Source: Clostridiales bacterium (lineage in GTDB: Bacteria; Bacillota; Clostridia; Christensenellales; Aristaeellaceae). From it: a stretch of 64,000 bases of DNA. Both the position numbers and the translations under genes were made by a program. The DNA is taken from assembly GCA_012837965.1 (NCBI GenBank), contig DUQF01000026.1, positions 62,001 through 126,000 of the forward strand, read 5' to 3'. Below the pieces are notes generated by a model that was not told where the DNA came from, ran no database searches, and was given only the letters and a program-made list of their open reading frames with translations. The first letter of the stretch is position 1; the number at the start of each line of letters is the position of its first letter. Positions 40,213-48,129 of the stretch are shown here, in pieces.

Positions 40213-42162
40213 ATGAAAAAACAAAAATTTTTGACGATCATTCTGGTCATCCTGATGCTAATGTCGGGTCTTGTCTATGCCGACCCGGCCTATATTGGCA
40301 GCGCAACGGTCACCTATAAATCGGCTGTTAATGTCCGCCAGGGGCCATCGACGGACTATCCTCGCATTGCCGTTGTGCAGCCGGATGAAAGCTATCCTGT
40401 TCTTTCCGTTGCCCAAACCGGCTGGTACGAGATTGAATTGCCGGATGAGCGGGTGGGATACATTTCCAACCGCATGGTTGAATTCAGTCCTTTTGTACAG
40501 CCCAGAGGAACTTCCGCCATTACCATCTACTACAGAACGGCAGATGGCGTTGTTTTGGCGACCGAGCGACGTATCCTTAACGAAGGCAAAAACACCGTTT
40601 ACCCCGACCAGAGCAGGATCCCCTCGGGCTATGGCTTGCTTAGCGCTGTCCCCACTACTGTACAGGTAACAAACGGCGTGGCGGTGCCGGCCAGCCTTTT
40701 GTTTATTTACCATAAGGGGGCCGACCTGAACCAGTCGGGCGGTAATGTAGTTGCGGGCAAGGCAAGGGTGGTCGTTACCTATAAAGATATTTACGGCGTC
40801 GCCCTTGGAGGGGAACTCTATGATCTTAGTCCCGGCAGAACTACCATCAAAGCCAATCCCAATGCCGTTCCTGTGGGCTACGAATTGGTGGGTGTGAAGG
40901 AGCAGATAGTCAGCGTAACAAATAATCTCATTGCTCAGCCGTCGGAGCTTGTTTTCTTATGCGTACGCCCTCAAACGACACCGGTTCCCAAAACCGCCAC
41001 TGTCAAGGTCAACTACCAAACAAAAAATGGTGTTTGGCTCAATTCCGAGTATGTCACCGTTACGCAAGGGAACAATACAGTAATGGCCAACTCCGCGCGG
41101 GTGCCTGCAGGATATACTCTGTACTCGCAGGCCTCAACCAATGTTTATGTAGATGCCCAAGGTTACGCCTCCCCCTCAGAAATCACTTTCCTGTACAACG
41201 AGCCTTATGCGGCGAATGTGGCCATCAGCGTGCCGGTTTACTACCGTTCAAGCGATGGGCAGACATTAAGGAGTACAACTGTATTGTGCTATCAGGGCAA
41301 TAACACCGTCAGGGCAAATGATGCCTTGGTGCCAAGCGGCTATATCCTGCAAAGCAGTCGTAATGTATCGGTATATATTGCTTCAAACGGGATAGCCAAC
41401 CCCGCGGCGGTTGTTTTTACCTACGCCAAAGCAGTCAGTAGTAATGTGAAAGTCGTGTATCGGGATAATGGGGGTGGCGTCCTATATAGTCACTATGTAA
41501 CGGTGGGTACCGGTAACCATACCATTTATGCGAACAACGCCTTGGTACCCAAGGGGTATGTCCTTGTGGGCGCGAGTTCAGCCAACGTATCGGTTTCTTC
41601 ATCGGGCTATGTGTCGCCTTCGGAAGTTTCCTTTATTTATGCGCCCGGCGTACCTACACCGGAGACCCCAAAGCCTGTACCGACCAATCCTCCGAAACCA
41701 AACAACATACCGGAAGGGACTTACTTTATCCCCCAGTATCAGATTGCCAGAATCTCCGGCAACCATGATGTGTACTTAGGGCCTGGTCCGCAGTATTACC
41801 GTGCGGGTTCTGCGGGCAATGGAAAGTGCAGGTGGTTCGGAACGGTAAACGGCTATGCGCTTATGGGTTATGAAACCAGCAGGGGAAGCTATCGCATCGG
41901 CTACGTTGATGCTGCAGCTATTCCCTCAGGGTTAAATCTTGGAGAGCTTACCCTGATGAATCAGGAAATGACCTTGCTGAGCCGTGCGGACTTCTATGAT
42001 GATCCCGTTATTACAATGGCTCCTATATTTAAAATTGATGGGGGACAAAAAGTTACCGTCCTTGGTGTCTTAAGTAATGATCCACGCTTTGTTCATGTTG
42101 AAACCCTATATAATGAGCACAACTACCGTGGTTTTATCAGAATAAAGCATTTAGGCTGGTAA
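40213..42162 (+). CDS. Secreted SH3b protein with five MucBP-like repeats
   Basis: A 649-residue exported protein. It has a signal peptide (1-23), a bacterial SH3 domain (AVNVRQGPSTDYPRIAVVQ, about 38-90), five tandem repeats of about 70 residues at ~102-167, 184-252, 261-329, 337-405 and 411-478 (each Y(R/Q/K)xxxG...NTVxANxxxVPxGY...VxFxY), a Pro-rich linker (480-500) and a C-terminal SH3-like module (~519-649). MucBP/Ig-like repeats of this kind bind surface glycans or form stalks. The C-terminal module is shared with the YARHG protein at 46501. Good AGAAGGAG site. Confidence 0.8.
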   Translation: MKKQKFLTIILVILMLMSGLVYADPAYIGSATVTYKSAVNVRQGPSTDYPRIAVVQPDESYPVLSVAQTGWYEIELPDERVGYISNRMVEFSPFVQPRGTSAITIYYRTADGVVLATERRILNEGKNTVYPDQSRIPSGYGLLSAVPTTVQVTNGVAVPASLLFIYHKGADLNQSGGNVVAGKARVVVTYKDIYGVALGGELYDLSPGRTTIKANPNAVPVGYELVGVKEQIVSVTNNLIAQPSELVFLCVRPQTTPVPKTATVKVNYQTKNGVWLNSEYVTVTQGNNTVMANSARVPAGYTLYSQASTNVYVDAQGYASPSEITFLYNEPYAANVAISVPVYYRSSDGQTLRSTTVLCYQGNNTVRANDALVPSGYILQSSRNVSVYIASNGIANPAAVVFTYAKAVSSNVKVVYRDNGGGVLYSHYVTVGTGNHTIYANNALVPKGYVLVGASSANVSVSSSGYVSPSEVSFIYAPGVPTPETPKPVPTNPPKPNNIPEGTYFIPQYQIARISGNHDVYLGPGPQYYRAGSAGNGKCRWFGTVNGYALMGYETSRGSYRIGYVDAAAIPSGLNLGELTLMNQEMTLLSRADFYDDPVITMAPIFKIDGGQKVTVLGVLSNDPRFVHVETLYNEHNYRGFIRIKHLGW

Positions 42163-42170
42163 GATATCAA

Positions 42171-42216
42171 CACACAATACGCCGCTTGTTAAAAGACAAG
42201 CGGCGGTGTGTTTTTG
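42171..42216 (+). terminator. Terminator of the SH3/MucBP gene
   Basis: GCCGCTTGT (42181-42189) pairs with ACAAGCGGC (42196-42204), with an outer CACAC/GTGTG stem, then five T. Confidence 0.85.
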
Positions 42217-42220
42217 GTTT

Positions 42221-42901
42221 TTAGCCGTTAGGCACCCTTTTCATTTTGCTTAGAAGCATAGCGATGGCATCATCATATTCTTCGCCCGGGATGGCAAGGG
42301 ACATAAACAAGAAAGCATAGGGTCGATACAGCTTGATTTTTCGCTGGCGGGGGGAGAGGCGGTAACGTGATACATCTGAAAAAGCTAAATATTCAGAGTG
42401 CGCCAGCAACCACACATCATCCCCGGAGCGTTTGACAGCATGGCTGTCGCCGCCGGATTTTGAGGGATAACTTAAAAACCTTGCCCAACACTGGAGGCGT
42501 GAAGGGTTATAAAGCCACGTGCGTTTTAAAATACCCTTGGGTTCAATGAGTACTTGTTGGGTTTCGTTGCCCTGTAAAAGTAGCAGCAGTAAACCGATTG
42601 CCAGCATTGCGACAAACAGGACAAACATGGTTGCGACCATACTGCTTTTGGTTAAAAAGTCCGCGACGCCGGATAGACTGTGTCCTAAAATAAATTCCAG
42701 CGTGAGCAGAACGAGAAATACACTGACGACCGAAATCAGGGCGACTTTTAACAAAAAAAAGAAACGAACGCCATCCGACACTGCCCGGCGGGTACTCTCC
42801 CAAATATTGGATACCGAGGTGGCCTGTATAACCTTACCGCAGGTTTCGCAGGGCGTGGTACGGCTTGGCAAACCGCAGGAGCGACACCAGTACCGAAGCA
42901 T
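42221..42901 (-). CDS. Zinc-ribbon membrane protein of unknown function
   Basis: A 226-residue protein starting with a zinc ribbon WCRSCGLPSRTTPCETCG (two Cys pairs, residues 6-21), followed by two membrane helices (about 47-70 and 87-111) and a cytosolic PH-like beta region (VLIEPKGILKRTWLYNPSRL). Such proteins are common in Bacillota without known role. It abuts the HTH gene: its ATG ends at the base where the HTH stop begins. Confidence 0.65.
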   Translation of the reverse strand: MLRYWCRSCGLPSRTTPCETCGKVIQATSVSNIWESTRRAVSDGVRFFFLLKVALISVVSVFLVLLTLEFILGHSLSGVADFLTKSSMVATMFVLFVAMLAIGLLLLLLQGNETQQVLIEPKGILKRTWLYNPSRLQCWARFLSYPSKSGGDSHAVKRSGDDVWLLAHSEYLAFSDVSRYRLSPRQRKIKLYRPYAFLFMSLAIPGEEYDDAIAMLLSKMKRVPNG

Positions 42902-43131
42902 TAGCCCTCCTGTTTCTTTTTGCCGGGATATTTTTTACGCCAGCCACGGTATTTACCGGATTTAACACGCAGATCCGGAGGTTTAGGAGCGTCGGCAGGA
43001 ATAACCCACTGGTTACCCACTTTAAAGGCCCCTTCAATACGGCCGTCTCGCAGCAGTACACGAACACGTCCGCCATCAATCCCATGTTTGACAGCAAATT
43101 CAGTAGCGCTGATTAATTTCTTCTCTTCCAT
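42901..43131 (-). CDS. Small excisionase-like HTH protein
   Basis: A 76-residue protein: SATEFAVKHGIDGGRVRVLLRDGRIEGAFKVGN matches a MerR/excisionase-type winged helix (helix-turn-helix, then GAFKVGNQWVIP), and the C-terminus is highly basic (KSGKYRGWRKKYPGKKK). It overlaps the zinc-ribbon gene by one base and is its operon leader. Probably DNA-binding. A TATAAT sits just upstream on the minus strand. There is no integrase nearby, so a phage origin is not supported. Confidence 0.7.
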   Translation of the reverse strand: MEEKKLISATEFAVKHGIDGGRVRVLLRDGRIEGAFKVGNQWVIPADAPKPPDLRVKSGKYRGWRKKYPGKKKQEG

Positions 43132-43472
43132 ATTTTCCTCCTCTTAAGAATATATTATAACTATACCATTGAAAGACGGTAAAATCAATCTGTTTTATAA
43201 CTAATTGATGAATAAAATACAAAAAAACAACAAATTCGATAGAAATCAGAAAATCCGTATATCATGAGTTAGACTATACTGACCGAATAGGAAAATATAC
43301 CGACTCACTGTAATTGGTATTTTACCAAGTTTTTTCGCCAAATCTATGAAGCGTACGGGCGGCGGTGACTATTTTTCCCAATCAATAATGGGCGGAGGTC
43401 TCAAGCCGATTAGAGGATAATTATATTAACAAAAATGTAAAAACTTAACCAATCTGCTGAAATAAAGAATGT

Positions 43473-43665
43473 TATAATTATGCATAAAAACGGGTATGTT
43501 ATTGTCAGCGATTTTCGCGACCATTTAATCTTAGGCAATTCAAAGTGGTGTAGCCTGTTGGCGGAGTAAAGCTGAAGGCTTTATGGTTTCCGGCAAAATA
43601 TCACGAAGTTAGTTTTCAACATAACAATAAGACCGTACCGAAATCCGATACGGTCTTTTATGATG
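43473..43665 (+). ncRNA. Possible non-coding transcript in a 550-nt intergenic region
   Basis: TATAAT at 43473-43478 could start a ~170-nt RNA that ends in a perfect hairpin (AAGACCGTA 43629-43637 / TACGGTCTT 43649-43657, then TTA). TTATTGT (43499-43505) is complementary to ACAATAA (43624-43630), which could close the RNA. No -35 is clear and only a 29-codon ORF without ribosome site occurs. The hairpin may instead be the terminator of the minus-strand operon ending at 43683. The part 43140-43470 shows nothing I can name. Confidence 0.25.
43629..43660. terminator. Terminator downstream of the NifX/ParA operon
   Basis: A perfect 9-bp stem (AAGACCGTA/TACGGTCTT) with an 11-nt loop, 23 nt after the stop of the 43683 gene; A/T runs on both sides make it bidirectional. 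Confidence 0.6.
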
Positions 43666-43682
43666 CTTTCAAGTGTTTTTTA

Positions 43683-44033
43683 TTACCCTTCGCAGCCGCC
43701 TTCATGTTGATGGCATACTGCGCCGGTAGACTCTAACTCACCCCGCAGATACGCCTCAACCGCAGCTTGGGCATCACCCTCTGCGCCGACAATGACTTCG
43801 ACGTTGCGCTGATTAAAGATATCGATGGCGCCGCCGCCCATCCCGCCTGCGATAATGACCTTGACGCCCATATCGGCAAGGAAGTTGGGCAGAAAACCCG
43901 GGCGGTGGCCGGGATTGGGGACATTTTCTACAGACTGAATTTCCCCGTCTTTTATATCAAAGATGTTAAAGTTTTCGCAGTGGCCAAAATGACCCCAGAT
44001 GGTGTTTCCTTTAGATGCAACAGCTATTTTCAT
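43683..44033 (-). CDS. NifX/NifB-type (dinitrogenase Fe-Mo cofactor) family protein
   Basis: A 116-residue protein with the NifX/NafY fold: MKIAVASKGNTIWGHFGHCE at the start (His/Cys near the metal site), FNIFDIKDGEI and IIAGGMGGGAIDIFNQRNVEVI, and a Cys/His-rich tail CHQHEGGCEG. Related small proteins carry Fe-S or FeMo precursor clusters, but many anaerobes have them without nitrogenase. It is the last gene of a four-gene operon with two ParA-ferredoxin ATPases. Confidence 0.88.
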   Translation of the reverse strand: MKIAVASKGNTIWGHFGHCENFNIFDIKDGEIQSVENVPNPGHRPGFLPNFLADMGVKVIIAGGMGGGAIDIFNQRNVEVIVGAEGDAQAAVEAYLRGELESTGAVCHQHEGGCEG

Positions 44034-44899
44034 GATTGTTTTTCCTCCATGAGTTTTAGTGTATTTGTACAGATGGTTTTGAGCGCTTCCCTTGCCGGGC
44101 AGTCTACCGATGCCAGGCTGTGTCCGGCGTTGATTGCCTTGGATGCCTGTATATCGTAAGGGACTTTACCCACAAAGGGAATGTTATTGTCAAGGCAATA
44201 TTGGTTAATTTTTTCCGTGGTTTGGGGACTTACGTCATATTTATTGACGCAAACCGCTGTTTTGACGCCGAGAATGTCGGCGGTTTTTAGAATACGCTCC
44301 ATATCGTGCATGCCGGAGACGGACGGTTCTGCGACGATCAGCACCAAATCAACCCCTGTAACGGAGGCGATAACCGGACAGCCGATACCGGGCGAGCCGT
44401 CAAGGATGGCGAATTCCGCATCGGACGACTTGAACAAGGTATTCTTTACCTCTGTTACCAGTTTGCCGGAATTGCCCCGGCCCATTTTAAGCTTGGCCGT
44501 TGAAAACACACGCTCGTCACGGTAGAGTATTTGCTTTCCGGCCACATCATCCACCATCATGACCGAGTCATGCGGGCAGACAAATTGGCATACGCTGCAA
44601 CCTTCGCAGGCGTATTCGTCAACTTGGGCCTTGCCGTTTATTAGCTTAATGGCATTAAACCGGCAGGCATCCTCACAGATGCCGCAGCCAACGCATTTTT
44701 CTTGATTGATTTGCGCCTTTTGCGAGCCGTAATAATCTTTTTGTTCGGGTTTGTCAGTGAATTCTGTTACGATATGCAGGTTGGGAGCGTCCACATCGCA
44801 GTCGGCAAAGGCGCCGACGGACAGAAAGTCGATGAATGCTGCGGCCACAGTGGTTTTACCCGTTCCGCCCTTTCCGCTTAGAATCAGCAGCTTTCTCAT
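44030..44899 (-). CDS. MinD/Mrp-type ATPase with inserted 2[4Fe-4S] ferredoxin domain
   Basis: A 289-residue P-loop ATPase: SGKGGTGKTT (8-17, deviant Walker A), then two [4Fe-4S] motifs CVGCGICEDACRFNA and CEGCSVCQFVCP, and the rest of the ParA/Mrp fold (ILDGSPGIGCPV). Such proteins are proposed Fe-S carriers or redox-dependent ATPases. It overlaps both neighbours by 4 nt and is a paralogue of the next gene. Confidence 0.92.
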   Translation of the reverse strand: MRKLLILSGKGGTGKTTVAAAFIDFLSVGAFADCDVDAPNLHIVTEFTDKPEQKDYYGSQKAQINQEKCVGCGICEDACRFNAIKLINGKAQVDEYACEGCSVCQFVCPHDSVMMVDDVAGKQILYRDERVFSTAKLKMGRGNSGKLVTEVKNTLFKSSDAEFAILDGSPGIGCPVIASVTGVDLVLIVAEPSVSGMHDMERILKTADILGVKTAVCVNKYDVSPQTTEKINQYCLDNNIPFVGKVPYDIQASKAINAGHSLASVDCPAREALKTICTNTLKLMEEKQS

Positions 44900-45735
44900 G
44901 AATGTACCTCCTTTTTGATATCGGTGAGGAGGTCATGAAATAGTTTTGCCGTTTTTTCGTCATATAAGGATGCGACTTGGGCGCCTGCTCCCAGGGACGC
45001 AAGCTTGGAGCTGTAGGGAATGCGGCATAGGATGGGGATATTGTGCTCATCACAGAACTTTTCAACTTCGTGATACTCGCCATCCGCCTTGTTGATAATA
45101 ACGCCGCAAGGCTTATTTAGTACCGTAACCAGCTCATAGACCATCTTAAAATTATGCAGGCCAAAGGCGGTTGGCTCTACAACGATAACGCAATAATCGG
45201 CATAGTCTGCGCTTTCCATGGCGCTGCAGGCAGTACCGGGCGGGCAGTCGATGACGGTTAGCTCCGAATCTTTTAGATCTTGGCTTAGGGCGGCGTTGAT
45301 AACCGGGATGCCTGAGGCTTCACCCAAGTTCATACAACCGGTGACAACGTGCACATTGGCGCTTTGCCCTGTTTCCACCACGCCAACCGGTTTTTCGATT
45401 TCGGTAATTGCGCCCTCCGGGCAGACCAAGGGACAGCCGCCGCAGGAGTGGCAAATTTCCGTAAACACCATGGGTTTGTCTTTCACGAGAACAAGGGCGT
45501 TAAAGCGGCAGAAATCCACACATTTGCGGCAGGCAGTGCATTTTGTTCCGTCAAACTGGGGAATAAGGGTAGTAACAACGGTTTCTTTTGTATCCGTAGG
45601 TTTCAGAAACAACCTGCCGTTGGGTTCTTCCACATCGCAGTCGATGTATACGGCTTTGTCAGCGACTGCGGCCAAATTCACGGCGACAAAGGTTTTGCCC
45701 GTGCCACCCTTGCCGCTAAGTATCGCTAACTTCAC
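44896..45735 (-). CDS. MinD/Mrp-type ATPase with ferredoxin domain (paralogue)
   Basis: A 279-residue ATPase with SGKGGTGKTF (8-17) and ferredoxin motifs CTACRKCVDFCRFNA and CHSCGGCPLVCPEGA, followed by VIDCPPGTACSAMES. It is the paralogue of the 44030 protein, and the pair may form a heterodimer. Overlaps of 4 nt with both neighbours imply coupled translation. Confidence 0.92.
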   Translation of the reverse strand: MKLAILSGKGGTGKTFVAVNLAAVADKAVYIDCDVEEPNGRLFLKPTDTKETVVTTLIPQFDGTKCTACRKCVDFCRFNALVLVKDKPMVFTEICHSCGGCPLVCPEGAITEIEKPVGVVETGQSANVHVVTGCMNLGEASGIPVINAALSQDLKDSELTVIDCPPGTACSAMESADYADYCVIVVEPTAFGLHNFKMVYELVTVLNKPCGVIINKADGEYHEVEKFCDEHNIPILCRIPYSSKLASLGAGAQVASLYDEKTAKLFHDLLTDIKKEVHS

Positions 45736-46094
45736 TGGCGGCCGTGAAAGCCGGCGTGAAACTGCGTTATCGCTTCCAGCTTTCCTTCCGCAAAATCTTT
45801 GAGGTTTTCATCGACTTTATCGGAAGATGTCTTATAGATTTTGACACCGGCGGCATTCAGTACGTCTGCCGCATTCTGGCCGCAGCGCACCGTAAGCAAG
45901 GCATCGGCGCCGCTATCCACAATGAACTGCGCAGCTTTGATGCCTGCGCCGCCCTGAGCGTCTGCTGCTAAGTTTTTTACATATTCTTCGGTTTGGTTTT
46001 TCGTATCATAAATCAAAAAATACGGCGCGCGGCCAAAGGAAGCGCAAACGGTCGTTTCGTTGCTGTTTTCGTTAACAGGAATTACAATTTTCAT
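45732..46094 (-). CDS. NifX/NifB-type family protein, first gene of the operon
   Basis: A 120-residue protein of the same fold: MKIVIPVNENSNETTVCASFGRAPYFLIYD, then GAGIKAAQFIVDSGADALLTVRCGQNAADVL and GVKIYK. It starts the operon behind the strong promoter at 46240-46268. With the 43683 protein and the two ATPases it forms a recurrent anaerobe cassette of unknown exact function. Confidence 0.88.
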   Translation of the reverse strand: MKIVIPVNENSNETTVCASFGRAPYFLIYDTKNQTEEYVKNLAADAQGGAGIKAAQFIVDSGADALLTVRCGQNAADVLNAAGVKIYKTSSDKVDENLKDFAEGKLEAITQFHAGFHGRQ

Positions 46095-46214
46095 ACTATT
46101 AAATCTCCTTTATAATTTATTCATGCCCATCATATTTATAACCCAATCAGGCTTTGTCCGAGGCGCTCAGGGCATGTTTTATCCATTTTGGAACAGAGGT
46201 CACCTCTTAGGTTT

Positions 46215-46268
46215 GTGACATATGTCACTTTCCAAATGTAGTATAGCGAAGTTTTCGGCATATGTCAA
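46215..46268 (-). promoter_or_regulatory. Promoter and palindromic operator of the NifX/ParA operon
   Basis: On the minus strand TTGACA (46263-46268) and TATACT (46240-46245) are 17 nt apart. About 11 nt after the -10 lies the perfect palindrome GTGACATATGTCAC (46215-46228), near the transcription start, and its core GACATATG is repeated at the -35 (about 46260-46267). The TGTGA-N6-TCAC layout resembles a Crp/Fnr-family site in a repressing position. Confidence 0.75.
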
Positions 46269-46323
46269 TAACTTTATCGATGTTAATTTGTGGATGTTTT
46301 TGTGTTTTCAGACTTTTTTAATC

Positions 46324-46351
46324 AAAAAAATCCCAACCGCTTATACCGGTT
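46324..46351 (-). terminator. Minus-strand terminator
   Basis: On the minus strand AACCG and CGGTT (loop GTATAAG) are followed by GGGATTTTTTT. It lies about 150 nt past the YARHG gene stop, between that gene and the NifX/ParA promoter. Confidence 0.6.
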
Positions 46352-46456
46352 AGTACAAAACGGTTCGGATTTGAACTCTTTTGGCGGAGCAAGAGGTTTC
46401 ATAAATACAAAGCAAATTCAACTCGCTTTGTGAAGCAAAAACTTCCAAAATATTCG

Positions 46457-46480
46457 GGGCGGCTATTGTTGTAGCCGCCC
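46457..46480 (-). terminator. Hairpin after the YARHG gene
   Basis: GGGCGGCTA (46457-46465) pairs perfectly with TAGCCGCCC (46472-46480), 20 nt past the YARHG gene stop; the T run after it is weak. The DNA between this and the 46324 terminator shows no gene. Confidence 0.55.
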
Positions 46481-46500
46481 GAACTTTTACTGAATACAAT

Positions 46501-47400
46501 TTATTTGTTGTTCATATTGCCCGATTCCATATTGCTCAGGTCCACGCTGCCCTGTGGTAAAAAGCCCCGGGCTGGCTGGCCATTGATGTTGACCTCTACA
46601 TACTCCCAGCCGGCATTCTGGGTGAAAAAGCGGCTTAGCCAAATGACAGGGGTACCCTCATTCAGCCAGGAGATGGGGGTATGGGTAACTATGGGGTCTT
46701 CCAGCAGTTGGACCTGCCCCGTGGTGGTTGTGTGCAGGTAATCAAAACCCAGGCTGGGGGCATAAATCTGGTCACTGAAGCTTTGGCTGGAAGCAAAACC
46801 TACCCGCACATTGCTTTTGTCGGTGGGGTGGTACATCAGCATCAGCCAACCGTTTTCCCAGCCTGCAATATATACCCGGCCGTTGGTACTGACCGCTGCC
46901 TTGCCGTTGGCTGCCCGCCGGTAGTGGGTACCGGGGCCGTCATATACGGGCATCATTTGGTTGGCCTGGAAATACTGCTCATAAAAACCGGTAAGCGGTG
47001 TGAACACCCTGTCGTCCATTACCCGAGGGAGGGGTTTGCCGCAGGGGTTGGTGGTGTTCATGTCCCGCATTTGCTTCTCCACACGGCGAATGGTGTGGTA
47101 GTTGTCCCATTCAATGTCGCTTAGGCCTGCATGGCCGTCTCCGGGGTAGTTGGGGTCCACCTTGTACCAGGTTTGGCAGTTGAAATAGACATCATATTTG
47201 CCACCTTTGATAAAAGGGCGGCCATAGCGGGCAAACAACTCATTAAAGGCATAGCCCAGCACATCCAGCTGCCATTCCCAGCATTCTTCTTCGGTCAGCA
47301 GTTTGCTGTTAGAGTGAGGGAAAATATAGAAGTTAGAAGCGCCCGCCGCCAGAGGCAGCGTCATTGCCAGAATAAGAAGCGGCAGTAATATTTTTTTCAT
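46501..47400 (-). CDS. Secreted YARHG-domain protein with SH3-like C-terminal module
   Basis: A 299-residue exported protein: signal peptide (1-21), a YARHG domain at about 26-66 (LLTEEECWEWQLDVLGYAFNE, then LFARYGRPF), and a C-terminal module (~151-290) with VYDGPGTHYRR, DPIVTHTPISWLNEGTPVIWL and ARGFLPQGSVDL. This module resembles the C-terminus of the MucBP protein at 40213. The YARHG domain is thought to bind cell-surface components. It has its own terminators and a short ORF 90 nt upstream. Confidence 0.75.
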   Translation of the reverse strand: MKKILLPLLILAMTLPLAAGASNFYIFPHSNSKLLTEEECWEWQLDVLGYAFNELFARYGRPFIKGGKYDVYFNCQTWYKVDPNYPGDGHAGLSDIEWDNYHTIRRVEKQMRDMNTTNPCGKPLPRVMDDRVFTPLTGFYEQYFQANQMMPVYDGPGTHYRRAANGKAAVSTNGRVYIAGWENGWLMLMYHPTDKSNVRVGFASSQSFSDQIYAPSLGFDYLHTTTTGQVQLLEDPIVTHTPISWLNEGTPVIWLSRFFTQNAGWEYVEVNINGQPARGFLPQGSVDLSNMESGNMNNK

Positions 47401-47489
47401 GTTTCTTCTCCTTTTTTAAATTGAAACAGGTTTTGGTTCGTTAAAACCACATCACAATGCTGGCGAATCTCAATCGATTTTTTAATTGC

Positions 47490-47570
47490 TTAAGCCGCAG
47501 CTGTAACGGCCAAGCCCACACCAGTTGTCAGTACTGCACTTAAGGAACCGGTTCCATCAAATCTTGGCAT
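47490..47570 (-). CDS. 26-residue small protein with MPRxDGTG start (DUF5320-like)
   Basis: ATG 47570 to TAA 47490. The sequence begins MPRFDGTGSLSAVLTTG, which follows the pattern MPxxDGTGxxGxGPxTG of DUF5320 proteins, then GVGLAVTAAA. GAGGA lies about 5 nt upstream. DUF5320-like proteins are often found near NifX/NifB-type genes, as here, but this one lacks the Gly/Met-rich repeat and Cys tail. It is far too short for the usual family length, so the name is tentative. Confidence 0.45.
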   Translation of the reverse strand: MPRFDGTGSLSAVLTTGVGLAVTAAA

Positions 47571-47807
47571 ATTGTCCTCTTTTTGTTGATGGTTTTGAGA
47601 ATTGCAGCAAGGTTTTATAACATACATCAAATTCCGCTCCCATTATACAAGTTTAATTGCAAATGTCAATAATGATTGTTCCCTGCCAAGCGAAACAAAC
47701 TGTTTTTACCAGTTACGACAACATTTTCGATATATTATGCCTATGATGATTGACGACCTTATAACTAAGTTTACTTTGAATGTTATGTTGAATCAACTGC
47801 AATAACC

Positions 47808-47843
47808 AAAAAACAACCCTGTATAAAAACAGAGTTGTTTTTT
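47808..47843. terminator. Bidirectional terminator
   Basis: AAAAAACAAC (47808-47817) pairs perfectly with GTTGTTTTTT (47834-47843), with an inner CTGT/ACAG. On the minus strand it follows tRNA-Ala. The DNA 47583-47807 holds nothing else I can support. Confidence 0.75.
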
Positions 47844-47906
47844 CGCATTTACACCATCATTGCCAGGCTGCTCATGAAAGGCCGGGCGCTCGTGTGATAT
47901 CTTTTT

Positions 47907-47982
47907 TGGTGGAGCATAGCGGATTCGAACCGCTGACCTCTACAATGCGAATGTAGCGCGCTACCAACTGTGCTAATGCCCC
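47907..47982 (-). tRNA. tRNA-Ala (anticodon CGC)
   Basis: Acceptor GGGGCAT/ATGCTCC (one G-U pair), discriminator A and encoded CCA. Anticodon stem CTACA/TGTAG with loop TTCGCAT gives anticodon CGC (reads GCG). T arm GCGGTTCGAATCCGC. 76 nt. Confidence 0.93.
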
Positions 47983-48031
47983 ATATTGCCGCCAAAGGGT
48001 GATAACAGGCTCGCCCCATGCAACGGTGAAA

Positions 48032-48060
48032 ATTATAGCACGCTTTGCGGCGAATTGCAA
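48032..48060 (-). promoter_or_regulatory. Promoter of tRNA-Ala
   Basis: On the minus strand TTGCAA (48055-48060) and TATAAT (48032-48037) are 17 nt apart. Confidence 0.65.
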
Positions 48061-48091
48061 GAAAAGAAGACGGGTTTGTGGCCGGTTTTTC

Positions 48092-48120
48092 TTGCCTTTC
48101 TTCAACAAAAATGATATGAT
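48092..48120 (+). promoter_or_regulatory. Promoter of the ileS T-box transcript
   Basis: TTGCCT (48092-48097), 17-nt spacer, TATGAT (48115-48120). Confidence 0.6.
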
Positions 48121-48129
48121 AACTTTGCG

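Noticed and set aside
43558-46392. Similar 12-mers TTGGCGGAGTAA (43558) and TTGGCGGAGCAA (46381) flanking the NifX/ParA operon as possible attachment-type direct repeats
   Set aside because: With one mismatch in 12 such pairs are expected by chance in a few kilobases, and there is no integrase nearby.
46360-46400. Possible tRNA 3' end on the minus strand (GAGTTCAAATCCGAAC, CTCCGCCA)
   Set aside because: No matching 5' half, acceptor stem or complementary T-arm stem can be found.
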